From Mugil cephalus (taxonomy: Eukaryota > Chordata > Actinopteri > Mugiliformes > Mugilidae): a stretch of 64,000 nt of DNA. Location: NCBI RefSeq assembly GCF_022458985.1, contig NC_061781.1:1008001-1072000 (forward strand), written 5' to 3'. The notes below the pieces were generated by a model that worked only from the letters and a program-made list of their open reading frames with translations, made no database searches and had not been told where the DNA came from. The translations under genes were made by a program, and so were the position numbers. Each line of letters starts with the position of its first letter. Position 1 is the stretch's first letter. Positions 1 to 11,000 of the stretch are shown here, piece by piece.

Positions 1-2599
1 CGATAGATTCACATGCTGTAGGATACCAGTAACAAACTACCGGTGGTCATCATCACCTCATATCTATTATTGATTTTTGCAGGTGAGCAGTCACTTAATT
101 TATGCCCAGCTAATAAATAATAAAATATTCAGCTGCTTTAGACAAAGGCAGACAAGGGAAACAAAAATTAAAGTCTGTCTAAGTCCAAGTCTAAAAGCCT
201 CAACAGAGTCAGAGCTCCTAATACCGAATGTGACTTGTGTGTACCATTACACCCCTATGTTTGAGATGTTGTTTGCACAAATTGATTGCTGCAAACAGCA
301 TGGTAATTTAAGTAAGTAAAATAAACATGTACGTTTTATATCAACTTATAAGTTATGTGAAACTTGCCCAGTAGCACTGTTACAGTACTATGGAGGTACA
401 GAATCAGCCCAGTCAGTCCATCCTCATACGCAACTGTGGGCAATGCATGAGTTGAGGGACAGACTATCACAATACAGTATACATTTAATTTCTTTGTATA
501 AGAAGAATGAAATACAAAGGGAAATTGATTTAGTCAAAGTACCTCATTCATATGTGTGTATGTTTTTCATCTTAGGTCCACTTCCATCCAGTCTCGCACC
601 CTGATCCTCTATGCCCACTGTCCCTTGTACTGTACACTGTGTACACTGATGGGTAACTCCAAACTCAAATGAATGAAGAACTGCTCGAGATCTTCCATGG
701 CACAATAAAGACTGAGTGGGTGGAGCGTTGAGGAAGAACAGAGTAACATTTAAAAAAAAAAAAGTCAAATGTGTGGATTATGGTATTATGTTTATTTTTT
801 ACTGAAGTTTTTGCTCATAATTACATATATTTACATAGATTTCAGACCTAATTACTCAACTTGATATTTGTTTTTGAAACGATTTTTGTTACATTGTTTC
901 AGGTAACTGTTCATTTATTTCATTATTTAAGTATTTGCTTGATAGTTTGTTTATTTTATTTAAATAAATGAAGCTTTATTGTGGTTGTGCGAGTTTTAAT
1001 TTAATCTTTTGCATCTAGACAGACAGAGTAAATGAATTACATTATTAGCAAAAACAAGTAATAATAGAAAAACAAAATAACCTGCTGCAGCTTGCATTTA
1101 CATCACTTGGCTACTGAATATCAAACGTGATAAGACAGCAGGAGAGCTAAGCACCAGCAGCAGCAACAGTGTCAGTGGGCATACTGTTAATACTAGTGAT
1201 GACTATGGTAAAATACATTTTCAACCCGACCAAACATAATGATGACGTGATAAAACTGAAATAAAATACCAAACCAGACCGGACATAAAGGCAGAGATGA
1301 TAACTGTGTAGAAAACTAATGAAAACTCAACCCAAACATAAACAGCGCCGATGCGGTGCGCATTTCACATTAAACACGGTGTAGCCAGCAAGCAGAAATA
1401 TGTGCTGGTGAGCTAGGACAAATAAAACGTCTTCACACAAAATGCCATTTTTTGTAAATGGTACAGCCTAATGTTATCTTTATACTGAAACTTCCTCTTC
1501 TCCTCCTCTTTTCTTTTATTTTAAATTTTTTTTCCCTAGAGGCCAAGGGTGCCTGGTGGTGCCCCTACAGCAGATGACGCCAGTTTTTTCCTTTATTCTG
1601 AAGGCATGCTGGTTTTTTACTCAGTTCATTTCATTTTTGTACTATAAAATATATGAGCTAATGTGGGTGGAATGATTTAATTTTTAGACTGTGGAAGGTG
1701 TGTGGGAAAGATTTGATGCATTTTCATTGCACTTTGAATCTGGGTTTTACGTATATTGGATTTGGTTTTATATAGTGTTCTGTGTCTCCACATTAATTGT
1801 AATACATTCTGAGCTATGCCGTATATATTGTGTAGTATACAGCGGTTCAGAGCGGTGTGAGCTTGGAGCTGAGTGGTGGAGAGTTACATTGTGGGCTCGG
1901 TGTGTGTGACGCCTGTGTTTTTTCTTTATTCTGAAGATTAAAGTCCCATAGATGCTCAACACCAGTGTGCGTCTCACTTCCCAACTACATAACACAACGC
2001 AGAAAACCGCCTGCTACATAGCCACATCCATGATTCTTTAGTTTTTTTGTATTTACCTGTCTCCTACAGTGTCTTGAGTTTCACCTTTTATTTTTAATAA
2101 AAACCTCCTTTTTTTCCCCTGCCTCATCTGTCCCGCACTAGGGTCCTACCTCACCTAACCCTCTACAACCCTGACAATGTTGCAGTTTCTTGAAACCAAA
2201 AATAGGAATGTATAACCAAAAATTATAATGTTTGTATATTTGAACTGATTCACAGTAGTTTTAATTAGCTTTGGCCTCTAATTTAGCTTAGGGCCCCATA
2301 AAGGCTTGGGCCTGTTTTGGCTACAAGTGAAACGTCTTCAAAACTCAAAACCAAACCCATACCCTGTTGTCTTTCTTATAGATAAATCTCATTTTAAAAT
2401 ATAAGTGTCTTAATGTAAGTGTTTAATAAATAACAGTTTTCCACTTGAACATCGAATCACTTCAAGTAAAGGATCAGAGTTCTTCTCTTCTTTTTAAAAA
2501 ATAAAGATTTAACTGGTTTCAAAGTGAACACTGAGGGTAAAGACAGCATGAAGTGCAAAACTCAGAAAAACAGTGAAGGACTGAGGACAGAAGCAGGCT
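1..2599. other. Intergenic DNA, no supported gene
   Basis: No conserved coding segment is recognised on either strand; the open frames are short and show no family resemblance. The interval is AT-rich. The stretch from about 1500 to 2000 has a GC-richer block followed by a poly(A)-type motif and short unique sequence, which could be an old LTR or other retroelement end, but no partner repeat was found. On the minus strand it lies downstream of the c2orf80 stop codon and should contain that gene's 3' UTR. The best poly(A)-like hexamer there is a minus-strand ATTAAA near 2423, which is weak evidence. Confidence 0.5.
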
Positions 2600-4285
2600 T
2601 CAGTCCTGCAGAGACTCTTGTGAACGCTCGTAGTGCTCAGCTTTCTCCTGGCAATGATCACTGCTGTCCTGAAAATCAGAGACAAGGTCTGTTCAGATCC
2701 ATGGGGAGGCAGCAGAGGACTTTAAATCCTCCTCTGGGGTGATTCTGACAGAATGGACTCACACTGAGAAAGGACTGGGGCGAGGAGCAAGAGGAAGACG
2801 AGGCTCGTCCGGGCGCCTCACTCACCATTGTCCTCTCAGTCAGCCATGTGTTCAACGTCTGATCTGAGGGAGATTTTTTTGAAATAAATCACCAGACAAA
2901 CTAGAGAGCAGATTACAGATGAGCATTTCCCATAAAAAGGAAACAAAAGAGAACAGATCTTTTCTGCAAAGAAAGTACTTGAATATACTATATGTGATTC
3001 TCTGACAATACTTGTAGTTATACAAATGTTTATTCCAAGAACCTGAAGGACTTGTAACAGTATTTCAGAACAAAAAAACTTCTTTAGTCGTAATATTTAT
3101 AATTATATTTATAATTATATTTATATATATTTATAATATAAAACAGATTAAATATTATTTGTTTTCCTCATTTTCTTTTAATGAATGTAACTATAGTGAA
3201 TTATTTTTTGATTTCTGAAGGAAGCAACCTGATGACTATAGGGGACCAGCAGCTTCCTCTGGACGACCTCCATTATGAGGCAGGTGTCCGTCAGGCAACA
3301 GCTTTCTAAACAAGAACAAGCTTTATGTCCTTTGTTCTCACACTAAACCCTTAGTAAAAAATGTTTGAACAAACACTTACTATGCTTCTTGGAGTGGTGC
3401 ATGGCCTTGTAGGACCCGAGCATTGCGAATGGATGGTAGGACAAAGTGAAGGGGTAGACAATGGAGACCTGTGGATATGAGCTACGTTATATTATACAGA
3501 GAAAAAAAAATCAACTCTATCTGCAGAGACTTTGTGCACAAACTATCTGTTTCCATGCAAATGTTAGACAGGACACGTTTAATACCTTGGAAAGGTGGTT
3601 GGGGTAAGAAGCAGCAGGTTTACATCTGTATAGAGCCAATATTTCCTCCAGAGGCAGGCAGTCCTGAAGCAGAAACACAAGAAAAACAAGGATAAACCTT
3701 AAATCAAGATTAGAAGAACAAGAAGAAAAAGACTATCTTTCTAAACTCACCATAATCATGTTAGCGAAGGATGACAAGATCATGGCCTCCCGCTCTAAGC
3801 GATCAGGATACCTGGAGCTTCTTGAGCTGCATGTCAATCTTCTGTGGTGAAGAAAAGAAAACAGACATGACTGGATGCAAAGGAACATCTGTAATCTATG
3901 AGTCCTAATGTCTTACATGACGTCTATGTCAAAAACGTCCAGTCCTCTTTCCCTCTGCAGCCACCAGAGAGCAACACTAATGGCCAAATCGTAGTGAGCC
4001 TGAAATGTGTCAAACAGAAGAGTTCATCATCAGAAAAGGTCTTTGTGGTCGAGCAGCTGCATGCTGAATTTGTTTTTTACCAGGTCGTCCAACAATGCGG
4101 ATGTGCCCTTCCCTTTGGGATCGAAGGAGTTTTCTCTGAGCTTCTGACCAATGTAGTTACGGCTGTTTGAGTTAGAAAACTATGAAGCATTCTGCTGCTG
4201 TTTTAGGTTCTTATACCATCTCTGAGGTTTCAATATCAACTCACATGAGAGCTTCCACTTCTCTTTTCAGCTGCTTTGCCTCCAT
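2600..4285 (-). CDS. c2orf80: c2orf80 homologue (GONDA1-like), nine coding exons, 213 aa
   Basis: Coding exons, in transcript order on the minus strand: 4285-4245, 4162-4081, 3999-3917, 3841-3751, 3663-3586, 3468-3381, 3305-3229, 2858-2826 and 2668-2600. They sum to 642 nt with one open frame, giving 213 aa; human C2orf80 is about 193 aa. Family-typical stretches are LRENSFDPKG in exon 2, AHYDLAISVAL in exon 3, LEREAMILSSF in exon 4 and YHPFAML in exon 6. The start at 4285 has A at -3 and G at +4. No membrane segment or enzyme motif is seen; the human protein is poorly characterised and linked by name to gonad development. Exons 1-6 are secure. Exon 7 (donor CAG/GTTGC) and the exon 8 acceptor were chosen by phase alone and are less certain. 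Human C2orf80 is also close to PIKFYVE and on the opposite strand, which supports orthology. Confidence 0.88.
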
Positions 4286-4639
4286 TTTCCAAGTGTCTAG
4301 TCTACCGTAAAAACACAACAAACAAACTCACCCGTACTCTCCACAGCTCTCAATCTGAATTTGTCCCCTCGATATGGACAAATTCTGTGAACCTCTCCAG
4401 GGCAACAGAAACCTCCAACATGGAGTAAACATCTCAGGTGAACTGCTCAAGCTGAATAATTTACAACTGACCTCCTGTTGCTCTGACCAGAACCAAAGCA
4501 GATGACTGAGCTGTGGAAGAATCTTGCTTCCTGTAATCGGGATAAGATGTTTTAAGATGTGAAACCTGTCCTCATTTGTAGGAAGTTAAAAACATGCAGA
4601 CATAAGGATGTCCTGCTCAAAGCATTGTCTTCATGAAAG

Positions 4640-5345
4640 TTCTGGTATTCAGCATTTTTTTTATTTCTTTGTTTAAATTAGGGACAGAGCACATTAATGA
4701 ACATAATGGATAATGTAAATATGCCAGATTTTAGCTGAGGCTCATTTCCATCTGTTGTCCCTAAGGCAAGTGAGAGAAACAATACGTAGAAGAAAATGTA
4801 GAAAATATTCTGGGAGGAACAAAAAATGGATTTAGCAATGAATACACATACACAAACAATTTTAGTGGTACAAACAAAAACAAGGAGAACAAAAAGTGAC
4901 AGAGTATCCATTCATTAGTGACCAAGATAGGACAGGAGAAATACCCAAGACCCACATTGTACATAACCTATTATTGTACATAACAATATTCCACATTACT
5001 AGAATACATATATCCAAATGTACCCAAACTTACTGCACTTAGCCCTATTGCACATTTAAACTGGAGTAACCAGTGGCTGATCTTCATTTAATGAAGTCAG
5101 AGGGTGTGGAGCTATGCCAAGCAGAACTTTATATATTAAACAAGCAAACTTCAAGTTTTTGAAGTTCTCAAAATTCAACAGATTATACTAAGACAGGATG
5201 CTGCAATGATGATAAGTAGACGAGTTTTCAGCAAATATTTTCATTGCCTGTTTATATAAATATTCGACTGGTTTGAGGTTTGTAATTCCTGCCACAGGTG
5301 GTAGTTTACTGTAGTAACTCAAATGGGAAAAAAATCATAGTGGGG
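4640..5345 (-). mobile_element. LINE 3' fragment, probable
   Basis: On the minus strand a frame near 5040-5160 reads FACLIYKVLLGIAPHPL, which resembles the C-terminal tail of non-LTR reverse transcriptases in fish. It is followed by AT-rich sequence. The rest of the reverse transcriptase is missing, so this is at best a 5'-truncated relic. The exact clade is not determined. Confidence 0.35.
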
Positions 5346-6164
5346 AAAATATCAGGGCAGCACTTTCAGTTTCCCTGAACTCTGAAAGATGCTGATTCAA
5401 CTGTTTTTATTTTGGCAAACTATTGAACTGACACGTGTTCCTATTATTTTGACATTTAAATTTAACGACTCTTTAGTGTTTAATTAAATCCAAAGGGGAC
5501 ATGAAACACTAAATGTAGTTATGATAATTAAAAGAAGGTCTCTACTACTAAGAGGTCTCTACTAAAAAGATTATATAAGTTTTAACACTGATGGCAAAAG
5601 CATTTTCAAAATCTTGCCACCTGCTCTCTGATGTTGGCTAGCTGACTCAAAAGGGAACATCTTGAGTGGTAATTTGTATTTTACACTGTTGGATCCTAAG
5701 TAGGTTCTAAGTAGAGCTTTAAAATGCAAAAAGAAGAAAGGGGAAGAAGAAACCAAAATTTTTGAGCAGACAATTTATTGAAAACAACAATTTAACTGAA
5801 ATACGTTGTTCATTCATCAGCTGATCAAAAGTTTAAAGCCCTACTGGAATCCAGTAATTTGTAATAATCACTGAGGATGTGATCTAAATCCCGTACAAAT
5901 GATCCATTTCTGTAATTTGTAAAGTTAAAATTACACTACAAGTTACCTACCATAATTCTGTAACAGAGTTCCTCTGATCAATCCAGTGTGAATCGACATC
6001 TCTGTGACTAAGGGGCGAGTTTTTTGTTTCTCAAGATGTTTGTTTGATCTGCAGATTTATTCTGTCTCTTGTCACTTTATAATTATGAAGGCTGTGCTAT
6101 AATTCATAATTTGGAAAGATGTTAGAGCGCAAAGTTGAAATGTCACTTAACTATTCACCTGTTT
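5346..6164. other. Intergenic DNA without recognised features
   Basis: AT-rich sequence with no conserved coding block on either strand. The short minus-strand frame at 5571-5756 has no family resemblance. It ends at the left copy of the 18-bp target duplication of the downstream retroinsertion. Confidence 0.5.
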
Positions 6165-6932
6165 AGACGTATGAAATCGCCCTGTGGGGCTGCACCTGAT
6201 GGACCCTTGCCTGGGGTCTCTTCGCTGCTCCCAGCCTCTGGCCCTTCCCCTCTCTGCCCTGGAAGGCTCGCATGCAGGCAGCGGGCATGGCAACCTCCAT
6301 CTTGTTTTTTAATGCATCACACACATTTTTAATGTACTGCATTTATTCACAAATACAAACAGGCAACATCAGCAACTACAAAAAAACAACAAAAAAAACA
6401 AAAAAAAAAACACGCAGGCCCCGGTGGGGGGCGGAAGGCAGGGGCTGGAGGGTGCGGGGGCCCTCGGGCTGGTTCCCGGTGGGTCAGCGGGGGCCCAGGA
6501 AACCACATTGAAGTGATTAGGAATAGACTGAATAAACAAATCAAACAAATCCTTCCTCCTCCCCCTCCACTGTCTCTCACTTTCAGTGATTGTTGTCGCT
6601 ATAATTGTTGGTTGTTTTGTGTCTGTTAGTTTTGTTTGTTTTGTTTATTATCATTATTGCTTTCTTTTTTTGTTGCTTATTGATGGAGGCATTGTTTTGC
6701 TTTGTGTGTTCATTGTATATCTTTGCTATAGTATGGATAACAATGTGATGAATATTATTGTTCCCGTGTTGTTGTGTTGACTGGTGAACATGCAAGTTGT
6801 GATAGGTCCCACACGTACATCTGCACACACACACACAAATACACATTGTTCGTGTCTTCTTTGTTGTTCATGTTTGTATTGTATGTATTGTATTTAAAAA
6901 ATAAATTAAAAAAAAGACGTATGAAATCGCCC
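6165..6932 (+). mobile_element. LINE-type (L1-like) retroinsertion with exact 18-bp target duplication
   Basis: The 18-mer AGACGTATGAAATCGCCC occurs at 6165-6182 and again, identically, at 6915-6932. The 732 nt between them end in an AATAAATTAAAAAAA-type tail just before the second copy. A long exact target duplication plus a 3' A-rich tail is the signature of target-primed reverse transcription. The body has a G-rich block (6415-6500), a polypyrimidine stretch and no reverse-transcriptase frame. It is therefore a strongly 5'-truncated copy, mostly 3' UTR. The exact duplication suggests a recent insertion. Confidence 0.8.
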
Positions 6933-7238
6933 AGTCAACCACTGATGTGTTCATTGACAAAGGTGGGTCCGATTTAAATACTGCCAGGTCGTTGGTAGTT
7001 TCTTCCCCAGGATAAACAGTATAATCTTTTTTATCATCCTTATAATTTGCAGAGTAATTAAAACTGTTGGCGGAAAGAAGCAGTCGACGGCCTGTCAGAC
7101 TGACAAAATCAGAATCTAATAGGCAGATATATCAATGTCGGAGTGAAAAACCCGGGTTGACGTGGCATTCTAGTTCACATCGAAGCTGCGTTTTGCCAAG
7201 CCAATAAAATCCCGGGTCGATTGCCGGATCGTTGTGTC

Positions 7239-7289
7239 AACCCTTTCACATTGAGCGGAAAAACGTTTTTCGTTCGATGTGAAAGGGGC
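7239..7289. repeat. Imperfect hairpin / DNA-transposon terminus
   Basis: CCCTTTCACATTGAGCGG and, 6 bp beyond the AAAACGTTTT centre, CGTTCGATGTGAAAGGG form an imperfect inverted repeat with a one-base indel. The motif CCCTTTCACAT is typical of fish DNA-transposon ends. No partner terminus was identified, so the extent of the element is unknown. Confidence 0.4.
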
Positions 7290-7299
7290 TTCAGATTTA

Positions 7300-7535
7300 G
7301 AGCAAGAGGTGGGGTACACCCTGGACATGTCGCCCGCCTATCGCAGGGCTAACACACAGACAAACAACCATTCACATTCACACTCACAACTAGGGTCAAT
7401 TTAGAGTCACCAATCAGCCTAATGAGCATGTCTTTGGAGGTGTGAGGAAGCTGGAGTACCTGGTGAAAACCCACGCGGACACAGGGAGAACGTGCAAAGT
7501 CCACCCAGAAAGGCCCGAGCTGGACTCGAACTCAA
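7300..7535 (-). mobile_element. tRNA-derived SINE copy (minus orientation)
   Basis: On the minus strand the copy starts near a B-box-like GAGTTCGAGTCC (7522-7533). It continues through the conserved body shared with the copies at 16938-17215 and 26625-26945: header 'gagaacgtgcaaagtccac', then 'cattaggctgattggtgact' in other copies. It ends in the 'cagggtgtacccc' tail. It lies just downstream of the shugoshin poly(A) signal. Confidence 0.6.
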
Positions 7536-7614
7536 ATAATATGTATAAAAATAAAATTAAATAAAAGGAACATAAATACAGACAAGATCAAGTTAAGTTT
7601 ACACAGCAAACATC

Positions 7615-7620
7615 TTTATT
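7615..7620 (-). terminator. Shugoshin poly(A) signal AATAAA
   Basis: The minus-strand hexamer AATAAA lies about 56 nt beyond the shugoshin stop codon (TGA at 7678-7676). It is the first canonical signal downstream of the final exon, so the 3' UTR would be very short. Other signals could be used. Confidence 0.6.
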
Positions 7621-7675
7621 AAGGTTTGAAGGAACAAAGTTAAAATAAAGTTCAGAAATAAGCAAATGAAAATAA

Positions 7676-8001
7676 TCATGCCATTAAAACAGTTTGTTCC
7701 AGCTTTGTCTTGTCACTTTTCTTTAGCCTCTTCTTCTTCTTGCTGTCTTTAAAAACTGGCGAGCTGAGGAACATGCAGTCGGTGAACTGATCTCCACGCC
7801 TCATTTTGCTGTTTAAAGACATAAATAAATAATAATTGGTTTATTTTCCGTCTCAGGGTGATGGCTCAGAGAAGAGGCGTCCTCACCTGTTCAGCAGTGG
7901 CTCCTTGTAGCTGACGACTCCATCACGTCTCCTGGTTCTTCCTCTCCTTTGACAGTCTGGGGTTGTCATCATGTTCGTCACCGTTGTTAAGACTCTTCCT
8001 G
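7676..8001 (-). other. sgo2: Shugoshin C-terminal box exons
   Basis: Exon 7 (8001-7887) and exon 8 (7808-7676) encode RRRDGVVSYKEPLLN, SKMRRGDQFTD and CMFLSSPVF followed by a Lys-rich tail ending LEQTVLMA. This is the signature used to define the family. The exon 7 acceptor is tandem (CAGCAG at 8007-8002 region), so a one-residue Ala inclusion or skip is possible. Confidence 0.9.
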
Positions 8002-11000
8002 CTGCAAGAAACCAGTGCAATTTGTCAAACAATGTCCAAAGAGCAGTTTATGAAGAACACCTGAGACATTTAATGCAGTCATCTTCATATGTTAAAGGAA
8101 TGGAAGTTTGGACACGACGTCCATCAAAGCTTTCTAGAAGTTAAATGAAGCCAGGATGGAGGTTTCTGGTGAAACTCTGAATACAAATCTTGATTGAGTT
8201 TGTCAAAGGGCATGTTGGAGATTCCAGTGTCAAACGAAAGAAGGTCTTTCGTCTGATGATTTAATAACATACCTGGAGAGGCTTCAGTTGTGACAGTCTC
8301 AGAATCCTCTGTCATTGTCCCCTTGCCCGATGTCTCCCTATTGGGAGTCCTGAGCAGGGAGTGAACCTCGGTATCAACAGTGCTGACGTCGTTAGACAGC
8401 CATATCGGCAGCTTGTTCGCCAGCAGGTCTCCCAGATTTTGATGCAGAATGTCTCCGCTGACGTCTGACGTGTTGGACATCCTGGTGTTGTTCAGGGAGA
8501 TGCTTTCGCTTCTGTCTCTGGTTCTCTGTCTGCAGAGGTAAAACGTCTCTCGAGGGTATCTGGTTTGTTTTGTCCTGGACTTTGACTTGTTGGAATCAGA
8601 CAGAGGTTCAAAGATGTCAGCGAAGTCAGGCTGTGAGACTGGCATGTCGAGATCATTTAACTGTTCTGCACTGATGTAAGGACTGTCAGGGTGATGGTAT
8701 GACTCTCTCTCTAACCTAAACTCTCTGTTGCTACAGCTGTCTTTCTTTTTCTCATCACTTAAATGGAGTTCACGCTCTTCCTGCAGCGTGGCTTTCTTCT
8801 TGCCAGAACACTCCATTTCTTCTCCTCGGGCCTTTTTACATTCCTGGACCTCAGAGGCCAAGGCAGTGTGGCAGACGTCGTCGCTCCTGGATTCCTGAGT
8901 GGCCACCCAAGGACGCTTCAAGGAGCTTCGGGCCTCCGTGTGCAAATGTGATTCACTTTCTGTGGGCGTCTCTCCTTCATGGACGGATCTTTTGTCCCAT
9001 GAGCCGCTCTCTGGGACATAGGAAAGGACAAACGTGCTCCTGCATCGTTTTTTGAGAGCAGTGCTTGGGTTTTCAGACTCTGGCTGAGCACCGAACTCTG
9101 CAGGGAGTTTGTTTGCTTCACTTGCTTCTTTAATGTCAGTATCAACCTGCTCCAGGCTGGACTGAATGCTCTCACTTTCATGAGAGGGGAGTGTCACAAA
9201 AGTCTTTCTGGAGACCAAAGACTTCTTCCTTCTTTTTGACCAAAACCTCCTGGATGTGATTTTAGAAATCATTTCCTCTGTCTCTGCTGCAACTCCACCG
9301 GCCTTTAACAGCTTTATTTTGGGATCAAGGAAACAATCATCCAGATCTGGTGAGACAGTGTTAGGAGGTTTGGCATTGTTGCAGGATCTGAAGTTGCCTT
9401 TTTCCTGACTTTTGCTCAGTTTGGGGATGCAAGAGGTGATAACGTTACTATCACACTGCTTTTTGGATGTCTCAAGTTCAAGTTCTTCTGGCTGGAACAA
9501 GGAACCAGACGGTACAATACTCAAGTCTATCTGCTCTGCACTCACTTCCTCGTTCTTCTTGTCTTTCTGACTGCTGGAGCGCCCTGTTCTCTTGGCTTTG
9601 GTTTCCACGGCAAATATCTCAGCAGCATCGCTCAGCGTCATGTCCATGGTTGTGTTCAGAAGCACAGTCTTTTCTTGGTTGCTGCCGAGCGGTGGCTCTG
9701 TTTCTGCAGCGCTGTTAGCGTCTCCTGTAGACTTTTCACACTTCTGACTGTTCCTGACGCACAGGATAGACTTTATATCAAAGCCAGACTGAGAGAACAT
9801 CACAGACCGCCTCTCCACTTCGTCCCTCAGGCTGCTGGATGGCCGGGATGTTGGTGTCTGGGCAGCTTGTGCAAGTCTCATCTCAGGATCTGTGTTTTCT
9901 GAAGAAGAGAAAGAAGATATTACGTGAATATCAGATAATCATCATCCTAGAAGAAGAAGAATCAATTTCCCACCCTACAAATTATTTGTCACTGACAGTT
10001 GGTCTGGGGTCTCTCTGCTGGAAACTGATTATGCTCCAACAAAGATCTCTTCGCACAATCAGAACAACCAATCAAGCCTTGAATGATTGGAGGATGATAC
10101 AGTTGATAAAGAACTGAGTCAGACTATAGAGGGTATGCATTGCCGCCACGCCCCCTTGAATGCAAAAACATGGTGAAATGTATCAGTAAATACAGCGAGA
10201 CCTTGAAAATGTGAATTATCAGATCAAATTAAGGGCAACTAGCCTCAACAATGATCCATATGAACTAGTATGGCTTTGGAAAAGTGGATTAGCCTCAGTT
10301 TCAGTTAGTTTAAGTTAATTTTAGTTCATTTCAGTTATGATAAATATAGATAAATAAAAGATGCTAATGCTAAGAGTTTCACTGAAAAGTAATGTTAGCC
10401 ATACTGTAGCATCTGACCGTTAAAAGAATGATGAGAAGTGATTGCAAATATTCTGTTTATTGTTTCACTGTAAATATATAAATATTTACAATAAATATTA
10501 CCCAACACTAAATGTGAACCACATCACTAGGTTTTTTGATGCCTGGATTCCAGTTGTTTCTTCATAATGCAGCAATTTACTTCTCTTTTCTTTGGCAGGC
10601 CGAGATATTTGTAAAGATACATCTCCGACTAATTTTCAAATCTGTCAGTACAGTCAATTGCACAACAACTTTTTTTTTTTTAAATGTATTTTATAATTTA
10701 GACTCCACTAAAGCTTATGATTGAAACTAATGCCACTAATCTCCATGCTCAACTGTCACTTCCTGCCACTCAGTGGCCGTAACCATAGAGACTTCCGCTT
10801 GATGTGACGTCATGTGCCTACCCTCTGATTTCACTACTGGTTTCCAAAATTGATTTGAATCCAATTCCTACTGTGCCGATTTGATTTGATATTGACATAT
10901 TTCAATTTCAAAACTATTTTACTTAAAACTACTGTTGTCATTGGATCCAAAGATTCATGGTATCTCCACAATCTTTTCCCTCTAGTTTCTTATCTTTCAC

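Noticed and set aside
6583..6846. Two overlapping open frames in the retroinsertion
   Set aside because: Low-complexity (TG-rich) 3' UTR-like sequence without protein similarity.
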